From assembly GCA_937891975.1 (NCBI GenBank), contig CALAUA010000014.1, positions 366,779 through 430,778 on the forward strand: a DNA stretch of 64,000 nt. The letters are read 5' to 3'. The notes beneath the pieces were generated by a model. That model had not been told where the DNA came from. It made no database searches and was given only the letters and a program-made list of their open reading frames with translations. Position numbers and translations under genes: made by a program. Of the stretch, positions 43,528 to 51,615 are shown piece after piece (positions within the stretch are counted from its first letter, which is position 1; each line of letters opens with the position of its first letter). The stretch is from an uncultured Bacteroidales bacterium (lineage in GTDB: Bacteria > Bacteroidota > Bacteroidia > Bacteroidales > Paludibacteraceae).

Positions 43528-44364
43528 ATGGGACAAAGCGAAGCAATAAAACTTTTTGAGGAGAAAAAGGTTAGAACTATCTGGGATGATGTGCAAGAGA
43601 AATGGTATTTCTCTATAGTAGATGTTATTGCAATTCTAACTGATAGTGCTACACCTCGTAATTATTGGAAAGTACTAAAAAACAGATTAAAAAAAGAGGG
43701 TAATGAGTCGGTTACAAATTGTAACCAACTGAAATTATTGTCTTCGGATGGGAAAAGATACCTCACTGATGTAGCAGACCAAGAGCAACTTTTCCGTCTT
43801 ATCCAATCCATCCCTTCGCCCAAAGCAGAACCTTTCAAACAATGGATGGCAATGGTGGCTGCGCAACGGTTGGATCAAATGCAAGACCCAGAACTTTCTA
43901 TAGAGCAAGCCATATTAGACTATAAGCGTCTGGGGTATTCTGATGCTTGGATCAACCAACGTATCAAGTCTATTGAAGTGCGAAAGGAATTAACAGATGA
44001 GTGGCAAAGAACAGGAGTAAATGTGGGTATGGAATACGCTTCTTTGACTGACATTATCACCAAAGAATGGAGCGGAATGACCACCAAGCAGTACAAACAT
44101 CTAAAAGGACTAAAGAAAGAAAACCTACGAGATAACATGACTAACCTAGAGATAGCGTTGAATACTTTGGCAGAAGCTTCGGCAACAGAACTGTCTAAAC
44201 AACGCAATCCAAAGGGATTTAGACAACAAACGCATGTCGCAAAAGATGGTGGTAGTGTAGCCAAAGTTGCTCGTAAACAATTGGAACGACAATTAGGAAG
44301 AACAATCATATCAAGCGAAAAAGCCAGTGATTATATTCTTCCGATAGAATCTAAAGAGGAGTGA
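43528..44364 (+). CDS. BRO-N domain (phage antirepressor-like) protein
   Basis: The 278-aa protein has an N-terminal BRO-type domain: IKLFEEKKVRTIWDDVQEKWYFSIVDVIAILTDS and then YLTDVADQEQLFRLIQSIPSPKAEPFKQWM. A C-terminal region with LTDIITKEWSGMTTKQYKHLKGLKKENLRDNMTNLEIALNTLAEASATE follows, the usual partner in bacterial genomes (sequences abbreviated by their key words). Such proteins are DNA-binding antirepressors of phage origin. With no phage structural genes nearby, it is probably an orphan in the accessory island. Confidence 0.85.
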   Translation: MGQSEAIKLFEEKKVRTIWDDVQEKWYFSIVDVIAILTDSATPRNYWKVLKNRLKKEGNESVTNCNQLKLLSSDGKRYLTDVADQEQLFRLIQSIPSPKAEPFKQWMAMVAAQRLDQMQDPELSIEQAILDYKRLGYSDAWINQRIKSIEVRKELTDEWQRTGVNVGMEYASLTDIITKEWSGMTTKQYKHLKGLKKENLRDNMTNLEIALNTLAEASATELSKQRNPKGFRQQTHVAKDGGSVAKVARKQLERQLGRTIISSEKASDYILPIESKEE

Positions 44365-44398
44365 CACTTCATTGCATAACGAAAAAATTGCCAAAATC

Positions 44399-44429
44399 TT
44401 GCACAACTCAAAACTTTTCACTACCTTTG
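44399..44429 (+). promoter_or_regulatory. Promoter of mpl
   Basis: TTG at 44399-44401 and TACCTTTG at 44422-44429, 20 nt apart. Confidence 0.8.
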
Positions 44430-44456
44430 CAGTCTAATTAACAGCAATAAAGAACT

Positions 44457-45794
44457 ATGCGTATACACTTTATAGCAATAGGTGGCGCCGCCATGCACAA
44501 TTTGGCTATGGCGGTGGCTACCAAAGCAGGATATGTGGTGACAGGGTCAGATGATGAGATCTTTGACCCTGCTCGCACACATCTACAGGAGGCAGGTCTG
44601 CTGCCTGAGGAGATGGGCTGGCATCCAGAGAAGATAACCAGCGACATCGATGCTATCATATTAGGTATGCACGCGCGCGAGGACAACCCCGAATTGGTGC
44701 GCGCACGCGAGTTGGGGATTAAAATCTATTCTTTCCCAGAGTACCTATACGAACAAACCAAAGATAAGATTCGTATCGTAGTAGGCGGTAGCCACGGTAA
44801 GACTTCTACCACTTCTATGATTCTCTATGTGCTTCAGCACCTCGGTATTGAAGCCGACTATATGGTGGGCGCACAGATTGAGGGCTTCGAGCGCATGGTA
44901 CGCCTATCAGACACCGCTAAGTACGCAGTCTTTGAGGGCGACGAATACCTAACTTCGCCCCTTGACCTGCGCTCTAAGTTCTTGTGGTATCACCCCCATG
45001 TGGCGATACTCACAGGCATTGCGTGGGACCATATCAACGTATTCCCTACTTTCCCCGAATACGTGGATACATTCCGCAAATTTGTTGATGGAATCGAAGA
45101 AAACGGCACATTCATCTACTATAAACACGACTCTAACTTGTGCGAGATAGCATCTCAAGCACGACCAGATATTAAACAACTTCCATACGAGGCATACCAA
45201 GGAAATGTGGATATGAAAATCTTTGGTAAGCACAACATGGAAAATTTGCAAGCCGCAGCATTGGCTTGCGAGCAGATTGGCGTATCGTTGGATGACTTCT
45301 ACCGCGAGATAGCCACTTTTACAGGAGCCAGCAACCGACTTGAACTTATCGATGAAATCGGCACGAATGTTGCGTATAAGGACTTCGCACACTCTCCAAG
45401 TAAACTCCGCGCCACGGTTAATGCTGTACGCGAGCGTTATCCTGAGAAGCAGTTGGTAGCAGCGATGGAGTTACACACTTTCTCCAGTTTGATGGCAGAC
45501 TTCTTGCCTCAGTACGAGGGCTGTATGGAGAACGCGGATGTGGCATTGGTATATTTCAATCCGAAGGTGATTGAGCATAAAAAACTGATACCTATCACCG
45601 CCGAAGCTGTCCGTGATGCGTTTGGCACGAAAAATGTAGAGGTATTTACAGACAGCCAAATGCTGCAACAACGCCTTCGTTCCATTAAGTACGAAAACAC
45701 CGCACTTTTGATGATGACTTCGGGCACTTTCGATGGCATCAACATCCCCGAATTTGCCCGCGAACTGATAAGTAACGACACCACACCACGCTAA
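44457..45794 (+). CDS. mpl: UDP-N-acetylmuramate:L-Ala-gamma-D-Glu-meso-DAP ligase
   Basis: This Mur-ligase family enzyme reattaches recycled tripeptide to UDP-MurNAc in murein recycling (445 aa). The N-terminal nucleotide loop is IHFIAIGGAAMHNLA, the ATP loop is GGSHGKTSTTS at 110-120, the central domain has FEGDEYLTSP, and the C-terminal has DFAHSPSKLRAT. The GGAAMHN form separates Mpl from MurC (GIGGIGMS). It opens a four-gene envelope run (mpl, dCMP deaminase, protease, BrkB). Confidence 0.94.
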   Translation: MRIHFIAIGGAAMHNLAMAVATKAGYVVTGSDDEIFDPARTHLQEAGLLPEEMGWHPEKITSDIDAIILGMHAREDNPELVRARELGIKIYSFPEYLYEQTKDKIRIVVGGSHGKTSTTSMILYVLQHLGIEADYMVGAQIEGFERMVRLSDTAKYAVFEGDEYLTSPLDLRSKFLWYHPHVAILTGIAWDHINVFPTFPEYVDTFRKFVDGIEENGTFIYYKHDSNLCEIASQARPDIKQLPYEAYQGNVDMKIFGKHNMENLQAAALACEQIGVSLDDFYREIATFTGASNRLELIDEIGTNVAYKDFAHSPSKLRATVNAVRERYPEKQLVAAMELHTFSSLMADFLPQYEGCMENADVALVYFNPKVIEHKKLIPITAEAVRDAFGTKNVEVFTDSQMLQQRLRSIKYENTALLMMTSGTFDGINIPEFARELISNDTTPR

Positions 45795-45815
45795 ACAATT
45801 CTACACAATACCCCT

Positions 45816-46247
45816 ATGGACAAACAAACTCAACGAGACTACCTTTACATGCGCATGGCGCGCACATGGTCAGAAAATAGCTATTGCATTCGCCGCAAAG
45901 TGGGAGCAATCTTAGTTAAAGACCAAATGATCATCTCTGATGGCTACAACGGTACACCCAGCGGCTTCGAGAATATCTGCGAGGAGAATAATGTATCCAA
46001 ACCATATGTATTGCATGCAGAAGCTAACGCACTCACCAAAGTGGCACGCAGCAATAATAGCAGCGAAGGGGCAACTCTCTATGTGACCGCTTCGCCATGT
46101 ATGGAATGTGCGAAACTCATCATCCAATCGGGTATCAAGCGCGTAGTTTATGGTGAGAAGTACCGCATCATGGATGGCGTAGAACTCCTCGAACGAGCAG
46201 GCGTACAAGTGGACTTTATGCCTGATACTCCAGCCTCTAACCTTTAA
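45816..46247 (+). CDS. dCMP deaminase family protein
   Basis: The 143-aa zinc enzyme converts dCMP to dUMP for thymidylate synthesis. The motifs are HAEANAL (zinc and proton shuttle) and PCMECAK (two zinc cysteines) in TASPCMECAKLIIQSG. N-terminal MRMARTWSENSYCIRRKVGAILVKD fits the family. The C-terminal codons and the stop lie in the first unit of a 14-bp tandem repeat, so the last residues (SNL) are repeat-derived. Confidence 0.93.
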   Translation: MDKQTQRDYLYMRMARTWSENSYCIRRKVGAILVKDQMIISDGYNGTPSGFENICEENNVSKPYVLHAEANALTKVARSNNSSEGATLYVTASPCMECAKLIIQSGIKRVVYGEKYRIMDGVELLERAGVQVDFMPDTPASNL

Positions 46248-46263
46248 CCTCTAACCTTTAACC
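46234..46263. repeat. 14-bp tandem repeat overlapping a stop codon
   Basis: Two copies of CTCTAACCTTTAAC plus a partial unit. The first contains the stop of the dCMP deaminase gene and the last ends 11 nt before the next ATG. Confidence 0.85.
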
Positions 46264-46274
46264 TGAATTTTTTT

Positions 46275-47897
46275 ATGAAAAAGTATTTATTCCCAACCCT
46301 GACCGTTGCCTGTCTATTGATAGGTTTCCTTATCGGAAATGCTGTTTCCAATAAGGTGAATGCGCAACGCTTTTTTATTCAAAACGGTCAACTCTTTCAA
46401 CAACCCGAGTCAAAAGTAGATAAACTGCTTCAGTTGATGAATCAGGCCTATGTCGATGAAATTGATGTAGATAGTATTACTGAAGATGTCATGCAGGAGC
46501 TTGTTAAACGCCTTGACCCACACTCTGCCTATATCCCTAAAGAGGATTTGGAGATGGTCAATTCCGAACTTTCTGCATCTTTCTCTGGCATTGGTGTGCA
46601 GTTCTCTATTCAAAACGACACCGTACAAGTGGTGGCTGTCATATCGGGCGGTCCATGCGAAGGCGTGGGTGTGTTGGCTGGCGATAAGATTGTGATGGTC
46701 AATGACTCAAACTTCACGGGCAAAACGATTACCAATGAAAAAGTGATGCATGCTTTGCGTGGTCCTAAAGGTACTGAAGTAAAGATTGGCGTGATGCGAA
46801 GCGGTTCGAACGAAGTGTATGACTTTACCATCACCCGTGGCGATATTCCTATTCACTCGGTGGATGCTAAGTTTATCATCGAAGAGAAAGGACAAAAGAT
46901 AGGATTTGTGCGTGTGAATCGGTTTGGCGAGAACACATATGATGAATTTATTTCTGCCATGGCATCGCTGAAGGGACAGGGTGCAACTTCGTATATTGTT
47001 GACTTGCGCGAGAACTCAGGCGGATATATGGATCAAGCTATTAAGATGGCAAATGAGTTCCTGAGCAAGGGCGATATGATTGTCTATTCCGAAGGTCGTG
47101 CTTATCCTCGTTATGAGGCAAGAGCCAACGGTTCAGGCCGATTCCAACGAGAAAAATTGGTGGTGCTGATAGATAATTTCTCTGCCTCTGCCAGTGAGAT
47201 TTTCGCAGGTGCTATGCAGGACAACGACCGTGCTACTATTGTTGGACGTCGCTCGTTTGGTAAGGGACTGGTGCAACAGCAACTGCCCTTCCCCGATGGT
47301 AGTGCAATCCGTCTGACTGTGGCACGCTACTATACTCCATCGGGACGCTCTATCCAAAAACCGTATAAGATGGGCGAGGGTGAGGACTATGCAATGGACC
47401 TCCTCAACCGCTTTGAGCATGGCGAGTTCTACTCGGCGGATAGTGTTCAAATTGCCGATTCCACCGTATATTTGACTAAGAAAGGTCGCGTAGTACGTGG
47501 TGGCGGCGGAATCATGCCAGATGTGTTTGTAGGTCGAGATACAACGCTCTATACACCATATTTTAATCAAGTAGTCAATCGCGCCTATACGTATCAGTTT
47601 GCATATCAATACACCGATCGCCATCGCAAGGAACTGAGCAAATACAAAGATTGGCAATCGCTGGAGAAGCACCTGCTGAAAGTGAATTGGCTCGATGAAT
47701 TCGTAGCTTTCGCCAAAGAGAAAGGGGTTGAACCCAATCCAGAGCAACTGGCGAAGTCCAAGCCGCTATTGGTGCGTTTAGTGAATGCGTATATCGTGCG
47801 CAATATATTGAATGATGAAGGCTTCTTCCCTCTCTTCGAGCGCGATGATGATATTACCAAAAAAGCAGTAGAACAACTCACCACATCTTCCAAATAA
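46275..47897 (+). CDS. S41 family C-terminal processing peptidase
   Basis: This is a 540-aa periplasmic serine protease with an N-terminal signal anchor (residues 5-27), a PDZ domain (about 95-180, with FSGIGVQFSIQND and KGTEVKIGVMRSG) and the S41 catalytic domain. The Ser is in FSASASEIFAGAMQDND and the Lys in RRSFGKGLVQ, a Ser-Lys dyad. A C-terminal helical region follows. Family members trim or degrade envelope proteins. BrkB follows 42 nt downstream. Confidence 0.93.
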   Translation: MKKYLFPTLTVACLLIGFLIGNAVSNKVNAQRFFIQNGQLFQQPESKVDKLLQLMNQAYVDEIDVDSITEDVMQELVKRLDPHSAYIPKEDLEMVNSELSASFSGIGVQFSIQNDTVQVVAVISGGPCEGVGVLAGDKIVMVNDSNFTGKTITNEKVMHALRGPKGTEVKIGVMRSGSNEVYDFTITRGDIPIHSVDAKFIIEEKGQKIGFVRVNRFGENTYDEFISAMASLKGQGATSYIVDLRENSGGYMDQAIKMANEFLSKGDMIVYSEGRAYPRYEARANGSGRFQREKLVVLIDNFSASASEIFAGAMQDNDRATIVGRRSFGKGLVQQQLPFPDGSAIRLTVARYYTPSGRSIQKPYKMGEGEDYAMDLLNRFEHGEFYSADSVQIADSTVYLTKKGRVVRGGGGIMPDVFVGRDTTLYTPYFNQVVNRAYTYQFAYQYTDRHRKELSKYKDWQSLEKHLLKVNWLDEFVAFAKEKGVEPNPEQLAKSKPLLVRLVNAYIVRNILNDEGFFPLFERDDDITKKAVEQLTTSSK

Positions 47898-47939
47898 CCA
47901 CCGCTATACAACTACTACACAACTGCTACACCACACTCT

Positions 47940-49256
47940 ATGAACCACAGACTACAACAACTACGCAACTTCATCCAATACGATCTTTGGCGTCAGCCAC
48001 ATATGGCGGTACACGATCCTAAGAAACGGTTAGGTTACCGTATCTTGCAAACCATTATCCTCTTTGGTCGTGGCTTCAAAGATAAGGCACTCAATGTGCG
48101 TGCTAACTCGCTTTCGTTCTCCTTGTTGTTTGCTTTTGTGCCAATGGTGGCAGGAGTGTTTGCGATTGCACGTGGCTTTGGATTTGAGGAACTGCTTCAG
48201 GAGCGTATATCCACTAGTTTCTTGGCAGAGGCGAATATTGCCCCTACGATTATGGAATGGGTGGAGCGCTATCTAGAGACTGCTCGCGGTGGATTGTTCT
48301 TAGGTATAGGTTTGGTGGTACTGATTTGGGCGGTGTATGCGTTCTTTAATATGTTGGAATTGTCTTTCAACAATATCTGGAATGTCAAGCAATCGCGTTC
48401 GTTTGGCAGGCGATTGTCCAATTACATGGTAGTGTTGTTATTGGTACCTATCATGATTATTTTGAGTTCGGGTATCTCTATTTTTCTTAACTCTGCTGCC
48501 TCCGCATCGCCCGTGTTGCAAGCGATTGAACCTATCCGTCGTGTGCTGTTGCGATTGATACCTTTTGTGGTGGCATCGGGTGTATTTACGTGGATTTTTA
48601 TCGCTATCCCCAATACCAAGGTGCGTTTCCTTTCTGCCATTATCCCAGGTGTGATAGTGGGTATTTTATTTCAAATAGTTCAGATGTTTAGTGTCTATCT
48701 GGTAATGCTGTTCACGCGCATGAGTGTGGTATATGGTGCTTTCTCGGCTATTCCGTTGATATTAGTTTGGTTGCATATCACTTGTTGGCTGCTGTTGATT
48801 GGCGCAGAACTTGGGTTTGCTATCCAAAACAACGACATGTTTGCTTACGAGCGCGATCTAGAAACGATGTCGCGTCGCTATAAGGACTATGTGATGTTGT
48901 ATCTTCTCTCGGTTATCGTTCGCCGTTTCGAGCAAGGCGAAACGCCCGAGACTGCACAGCAAATGGCATACAACAACCAATTGCCCATTCGTTTAGTGCA
49001 GCAACTTCTGAGCCGTTTAGAAGAAACAAATATCCTTCACCGCGTGTATATTGGGCAGTCCGAAGATGAAACTTTTGTACCAGCATTAGACACGCGTCAA
49101 ATCACGGTTGAGATGGTCATTGGTCGCATCTCTGCACAGGGCACAGAAGAGTTCTTACAGCACACCCCTCCCGAGATGGAAATCTTTTGGCAGCGTTATC
49201 TACAAATGTGCGAATCCAACACCTCCGACGACATCCTAGTCAGCGACTTAAGCTAA
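47940..49256 (+). CDS. YihY/BrkB family inner membrane protein
   Basis: The 438-aa protein has about six transmembrane segments. The YihY core is visible: ANSLSFSLLFAFVPMVAGVFAIARGF, then FFNMLELSFNNIWNVKQSRSF and a later YGAFSAIPLILVWLHITCWLLLIGAELGF (abbreviated motif set). A C-terminal cytoplasmic extension (from about 300) has a winged-helix-like character seen in Bacteroidetes members. Function of the family is unproven. It converges with lpxB; the 153-nt gap shows no strong terminator. Confidence 0.9.
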   Translation: MNHRLQQLRNFIQYDLWRQPHMAVHDPKKRLGYRILQTIILFGRGFKDKALNVRANSLSFSLLFAFVPMVAGVFAIARGFGFEELLQERISTSFLAEANIAPTIMEWVERYLETARGGLFLGIGLVVLIWAVYAFFNMLELSFNNIWNVKQSRSFGRRLSNYMVVLLLVPIMIILSSGISIFLNSAASASPVLQAIEPIRRVLLRLIPFVVASGVFTWIFIAIPNTKVRFLSAIIPGVIVGILFQIVQMFSVYLVMLFTRMSVVYGAFSAIPLILVWLHITCWLLLIGAELGFAIQNNDMFAYERDLETMSRRYKDYVMLYLLSVIVRRFEQGETPETAQQMAYNNQLPIRLVQQLLSRLEETNILHRVYIGQSEDETFVPALDTRQITVEMVIGRISAQGTEEFLQHTPPEMEIFWQRYLQMCESNTSDDILVSDLS

Positions 49257-49409
49257 TTCTCTCCAACAACCTATCTTCCCATTGAGGAAGGGAATACACT
49301 TTTTCGTATGGTAATACAATTCCAATGCGAAAAATATGCGATGGACCTGTCTAAGATATACACAATGTAGATGCAAAATGATCCCCAGTAATCGACCACT
49401 ACAACCTGA

Positions 49410-50570
49410 CTAGTTAGATCCTCCAATGATTTTGGCGGCGTTGTCGGCTGCGGATTGGGAGCCGAGAATGTGCCAGAGTTGTTGGTAGTTGGTCAGCATA
49501 GTTTGGCGGTAGGATTCGTCATGTAACAAACGATTAAGCTCGGCTGCCACATTATCCACTGTGAAACGACTGGCAATAAGTTCTTGGATAATCTCCTGAT
49601 TAGGAATGATATTCACCAATGTGAAATGAGGAATACTAAACATAATCGGGCGCAAGAACTTCTCTAAATACTTACTACCTGCAACATGATAAACAGCCGT
49701 TTGAGGGCAACCAATGAGCGCAGTTTCTAGTGTAGCAGTGCCCGAATTGACCACAGCCGCCTGCGCACTAGCGACTAACGAATATGTATCGCGCGTGAGC
49801 ATTTCACTCGACAGCAAGAATGAATCATAGAAACTATCCTCAATGCCCGGTGCTGCTGCTACAACAATAGAATATTGATCTTTAGCCACTTGTCGTGCAG
49901 CTTGAAGCATGGTAGGTAAGCAATGGCTGATCTCGCTGCGGCGAGAGCCAGGGAGAAGGGCGATGGTGGGTAATAGATCGCCCTTTGGGCTGGAGTACGC
50001 TGCGCTGGGGTTGGTAGATCGCTTCGCTGTAGATGGTAGATCGCTACGCTGTAGGTTGAACGAGCGGATGCAGTCGGCGGTGGGGTTGCCGACATACTGA
50101 CATGAGTAACTATACTTGGCGTAGAAAGCAGGCTCGAATGGAAAGATGCCAAGAATCTCATCGCAGTATTTCGCAATGGAATGAACACGCCACTTTTTCC
50201 ACGCCCAAATCTTAGGTGGAATGTAATATACCACTTTGGTATGAGGCAAATGTTTCTTGCAGAACTTAGCCATCTTGAGATTGAACGATGGATAGTCGAT
50301 GAGGATAAGCACATCTGGACGCTCTTGCAACAAAGTTTGTTTGGCAATGCGAAAATTGCGTTTGACTTTATCTAGATTTTGCAAAACCGCTACAACTCCC
50401 ATATATGCCATATCGCGATAGTCCACACGAATATCACATCCTTCGGCGCGCATCTTGTCGCCACCAAGACCAACAAAGGACGATTGCGTGTCTTGGAGTC
50501 GCAAGGCACGGATGAGGTTGGCGGCGTGTAAGTCGCCAGAAGCTTCGCCAGATATGAGGAAGAATTTCAT
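49410..50570 (-). CDS. lpxB: Lipid-A-disaccharide synthase
   Basis: This GT19 enzyme joins lipid X and UDP-2,3-diacylglucosamine in lipid A synthesis at the inner membrane (386 aa). The N-terminal SGEASGDLHAANL, then SFVGLGGDKM, IDYPSFNLKMAKFCK and YYIPPKIWAWKKWR are the family signatures; ALLPGSRRSEI opens the C-terminal domain. Between YVGNPTAD and LLPGSRRSEI there is an unusual insertion of about 30 residues, containing NLQRSDLPST and coded by a dispersed hairpin repeat. The FtsH tail contains nearly the same peptide. Confidence 0.95.
   Translation of the reverse strand: MKFFLISGEASGDLHAANLIRALRLQDTQSSFVGLGGDKMRAEGCDIRVDYRDMAYMGVVAVLQNLDKVKRNFRIAKQTLLQERPDVLILIDYPSFNLKMAKFCKKHLPHTKVVYYIPPKIWAWKKWRVHSIAKYCDEILGIFPFEPAFYAKYSYSCQYVGNPTADCIRSFNLQRSDLPSTAKRSTNPSAAYSSPKGDLLPTIALLPGSRRSEISHCLPTMLQAARQVAKDQYSIVVAAAPGIEDSFYDSFLLSSEMLTRDTYSLVASAQAAVVNSGTATLETALIGCPQTAVYHVAGSKYLEKFLRPIMFSIPHFTLVNIIPNQEIIQELIASRFTVDNVAAELNRLLHDESYRQTMLTNYQQLWHILGSQSAADNAAKIIGGSN
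49960..50062. repeat. Dispersed hairpin repeat inside lpxB
   Basis: Plus-strand words TAGATCGCC-ctt-TGGGC, TACGC-tgc-GC, then TAGATCGCTTCGCTGTAGATGG and TAGATCGCTACGCTGTAG occur in series. The units match those in the ftsH 3' end. In lpxB they are in frame and read as NLQRSDLPST and neighbours. Confidence 0.75.
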
Positions 50571-50588
50571 GGGTGTATATATATGGGT

Positions 50589-50837
50589 TTATGCCATGAG
50601 TGCTATACTAGTGATGAGATAGGGAATTGTCGCTAAAAGGACTCCCTTAGCTGTGCGCCAAATCTCAAGTGTGTAAAAGACAAAGAGCAGCGCTAGATTA
50701 GGGAATAGCCCTACCTGTAAGATCTTGCTGAGGATATTCCTCATCATAGACAAATCAAACGCCTCAAACGTGTACCAAAGGTTGAAACGTTCGACATATA
50801 CATATCCCACTAGGGCAGGTAAGATTAATCCTAGCAA
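50589..50837 (-). CDS. Small membrane protein of unknown function
   Basis: This protein of at least 82 aa has two or three hydrophobic segments (LGLILPALVGYVYVERF, VGLFPNLALLFVFYTLEIW, GVLLATIPYLITSIAL). A small membrane gene between surE and lpxB is a pattern I recall in Bacteroidales. Only TTG 50837 is a conventional start. Upstream in the same frame the codons still read RFDKYWIGILLGL, a natural N-terminus for such a protein, and run into the surE 3' end, but without ATG, GTG or TTG. A rare start such as ATT at 50846 is possible. Function unknown. Confidence 0.65.
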   Translation of the reverse strand: MLGLILPALVGYVYVERFNLWYTFEAFDLSMMRNILSKILQVGLFPNLALLFVFYTLEIWRTAKGVLLATIPYLITSIALMA

Positions 50838-50856
50838 GATTCCAATCCAATATTTA

Positions 50857-51615
50857 TCAAATCTCTGCGTAAGCCGTTTGGTCTATTGTACAAGGATGAA
50901 CACTGACATAATGATTGTTCATTGCCCATATATCAGTATCCTCTACTTCGGGTTCCATATTAATAAATTCTCCAGTCAGCCAATAGTATTTCTCTCCATT
51001 CTCGTCCACTCGCTCCTCCATTTCTTTTTGCCAGAAACCTCGGCATTGGCGTGTCCACCGAACACCTTGTAATTCGCCAACAGGAGCATTGATGTTATAG
51101 CATACGCCATAAGGCATACCTTCTTCGAGGAGATGGCGAGTGAGTTCTAGTATGTATGGCTCGAAATACCTAAAATCAGCGTCTGGATTGTGGTCATCTA
51201 TCGAGTAACCAATAGACGGAATAGCGTGCTCTGCACCGACAAAGCATGCTCCCATAGTGCCTGAATAAATCACATTAATAGCAGCATTAGAACCATGGTT
51301 GATACCACTTGCCAACAGATTGACACGTGTAGGGTCGCCTTCAAATAATACATCCAGAGCTAGTTTTACGCAGTCGCTGGGTGTACCATTGGTGGTATAG
51401 ACGGTTGCGTTCTTTTGCCACTCTTCTGTGTCCCAATTAGGGTCATTGAGTGGGCGAAGATACATGGGTTGTTGCACGCTAATAGCATTGCTCATACCGC
51501 TTCGTGGCCCATCTGGGGCAACGACTGTCACGTGCCCCAGTTGAGTCAAGATGCGTATAAGTGTGAGGATGCCTTTAGCTCCCCAACCATCATCATTGGT
51601 TACTAAAATTTCCAT
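50857..51615 (-). CDS. surE: 5'-nucleotidase SurE
   Basis: The metal-dependent nucleoside monophosphate phosphatase has 252 aa from ATG 51615. The N-terminal TNDDGWGAKG carries the two metal aspartates, VVAPDGPRSGMSNAIS follows, and SGINHGSNAAINVIYSGTMGA is the classic signature. The ATG overlaps the stop of the upstream phosphohexomutase gene by one base; a start six codons earlier is possible but less likely. Its 3' end reaches into the reading frame of the small membrane protein. Confidence 0.95.
   Translation of the reverse strand: MEILVTNDDGWGAKGILTLIRILTQLGHVTVVAPDGPRSGMSNAISVQQPMYLRPLNDPNWDTEEWQKNATVYTTNGTPSDCVKLALDVLFEGDPTRVNLLASGINHGSNAAINVIYSGTMGACFVGAEHAIPSIGYSIDDHNPDADFRYFEPYILELTRHLLEEGMPYGVCYNINAPVGELQGVRWTRQCRGFWQKEMEERVDENGEKYYWLTGEFINMEPEVEDTDIWAMNNHYVSVHPCTIDQTAYAEI

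Noticed and set aside
43528..44364. Prophage
   Set aside because: A single BRO-domain gene without integrase, structural or lysis genes is not enough to call a prophage.
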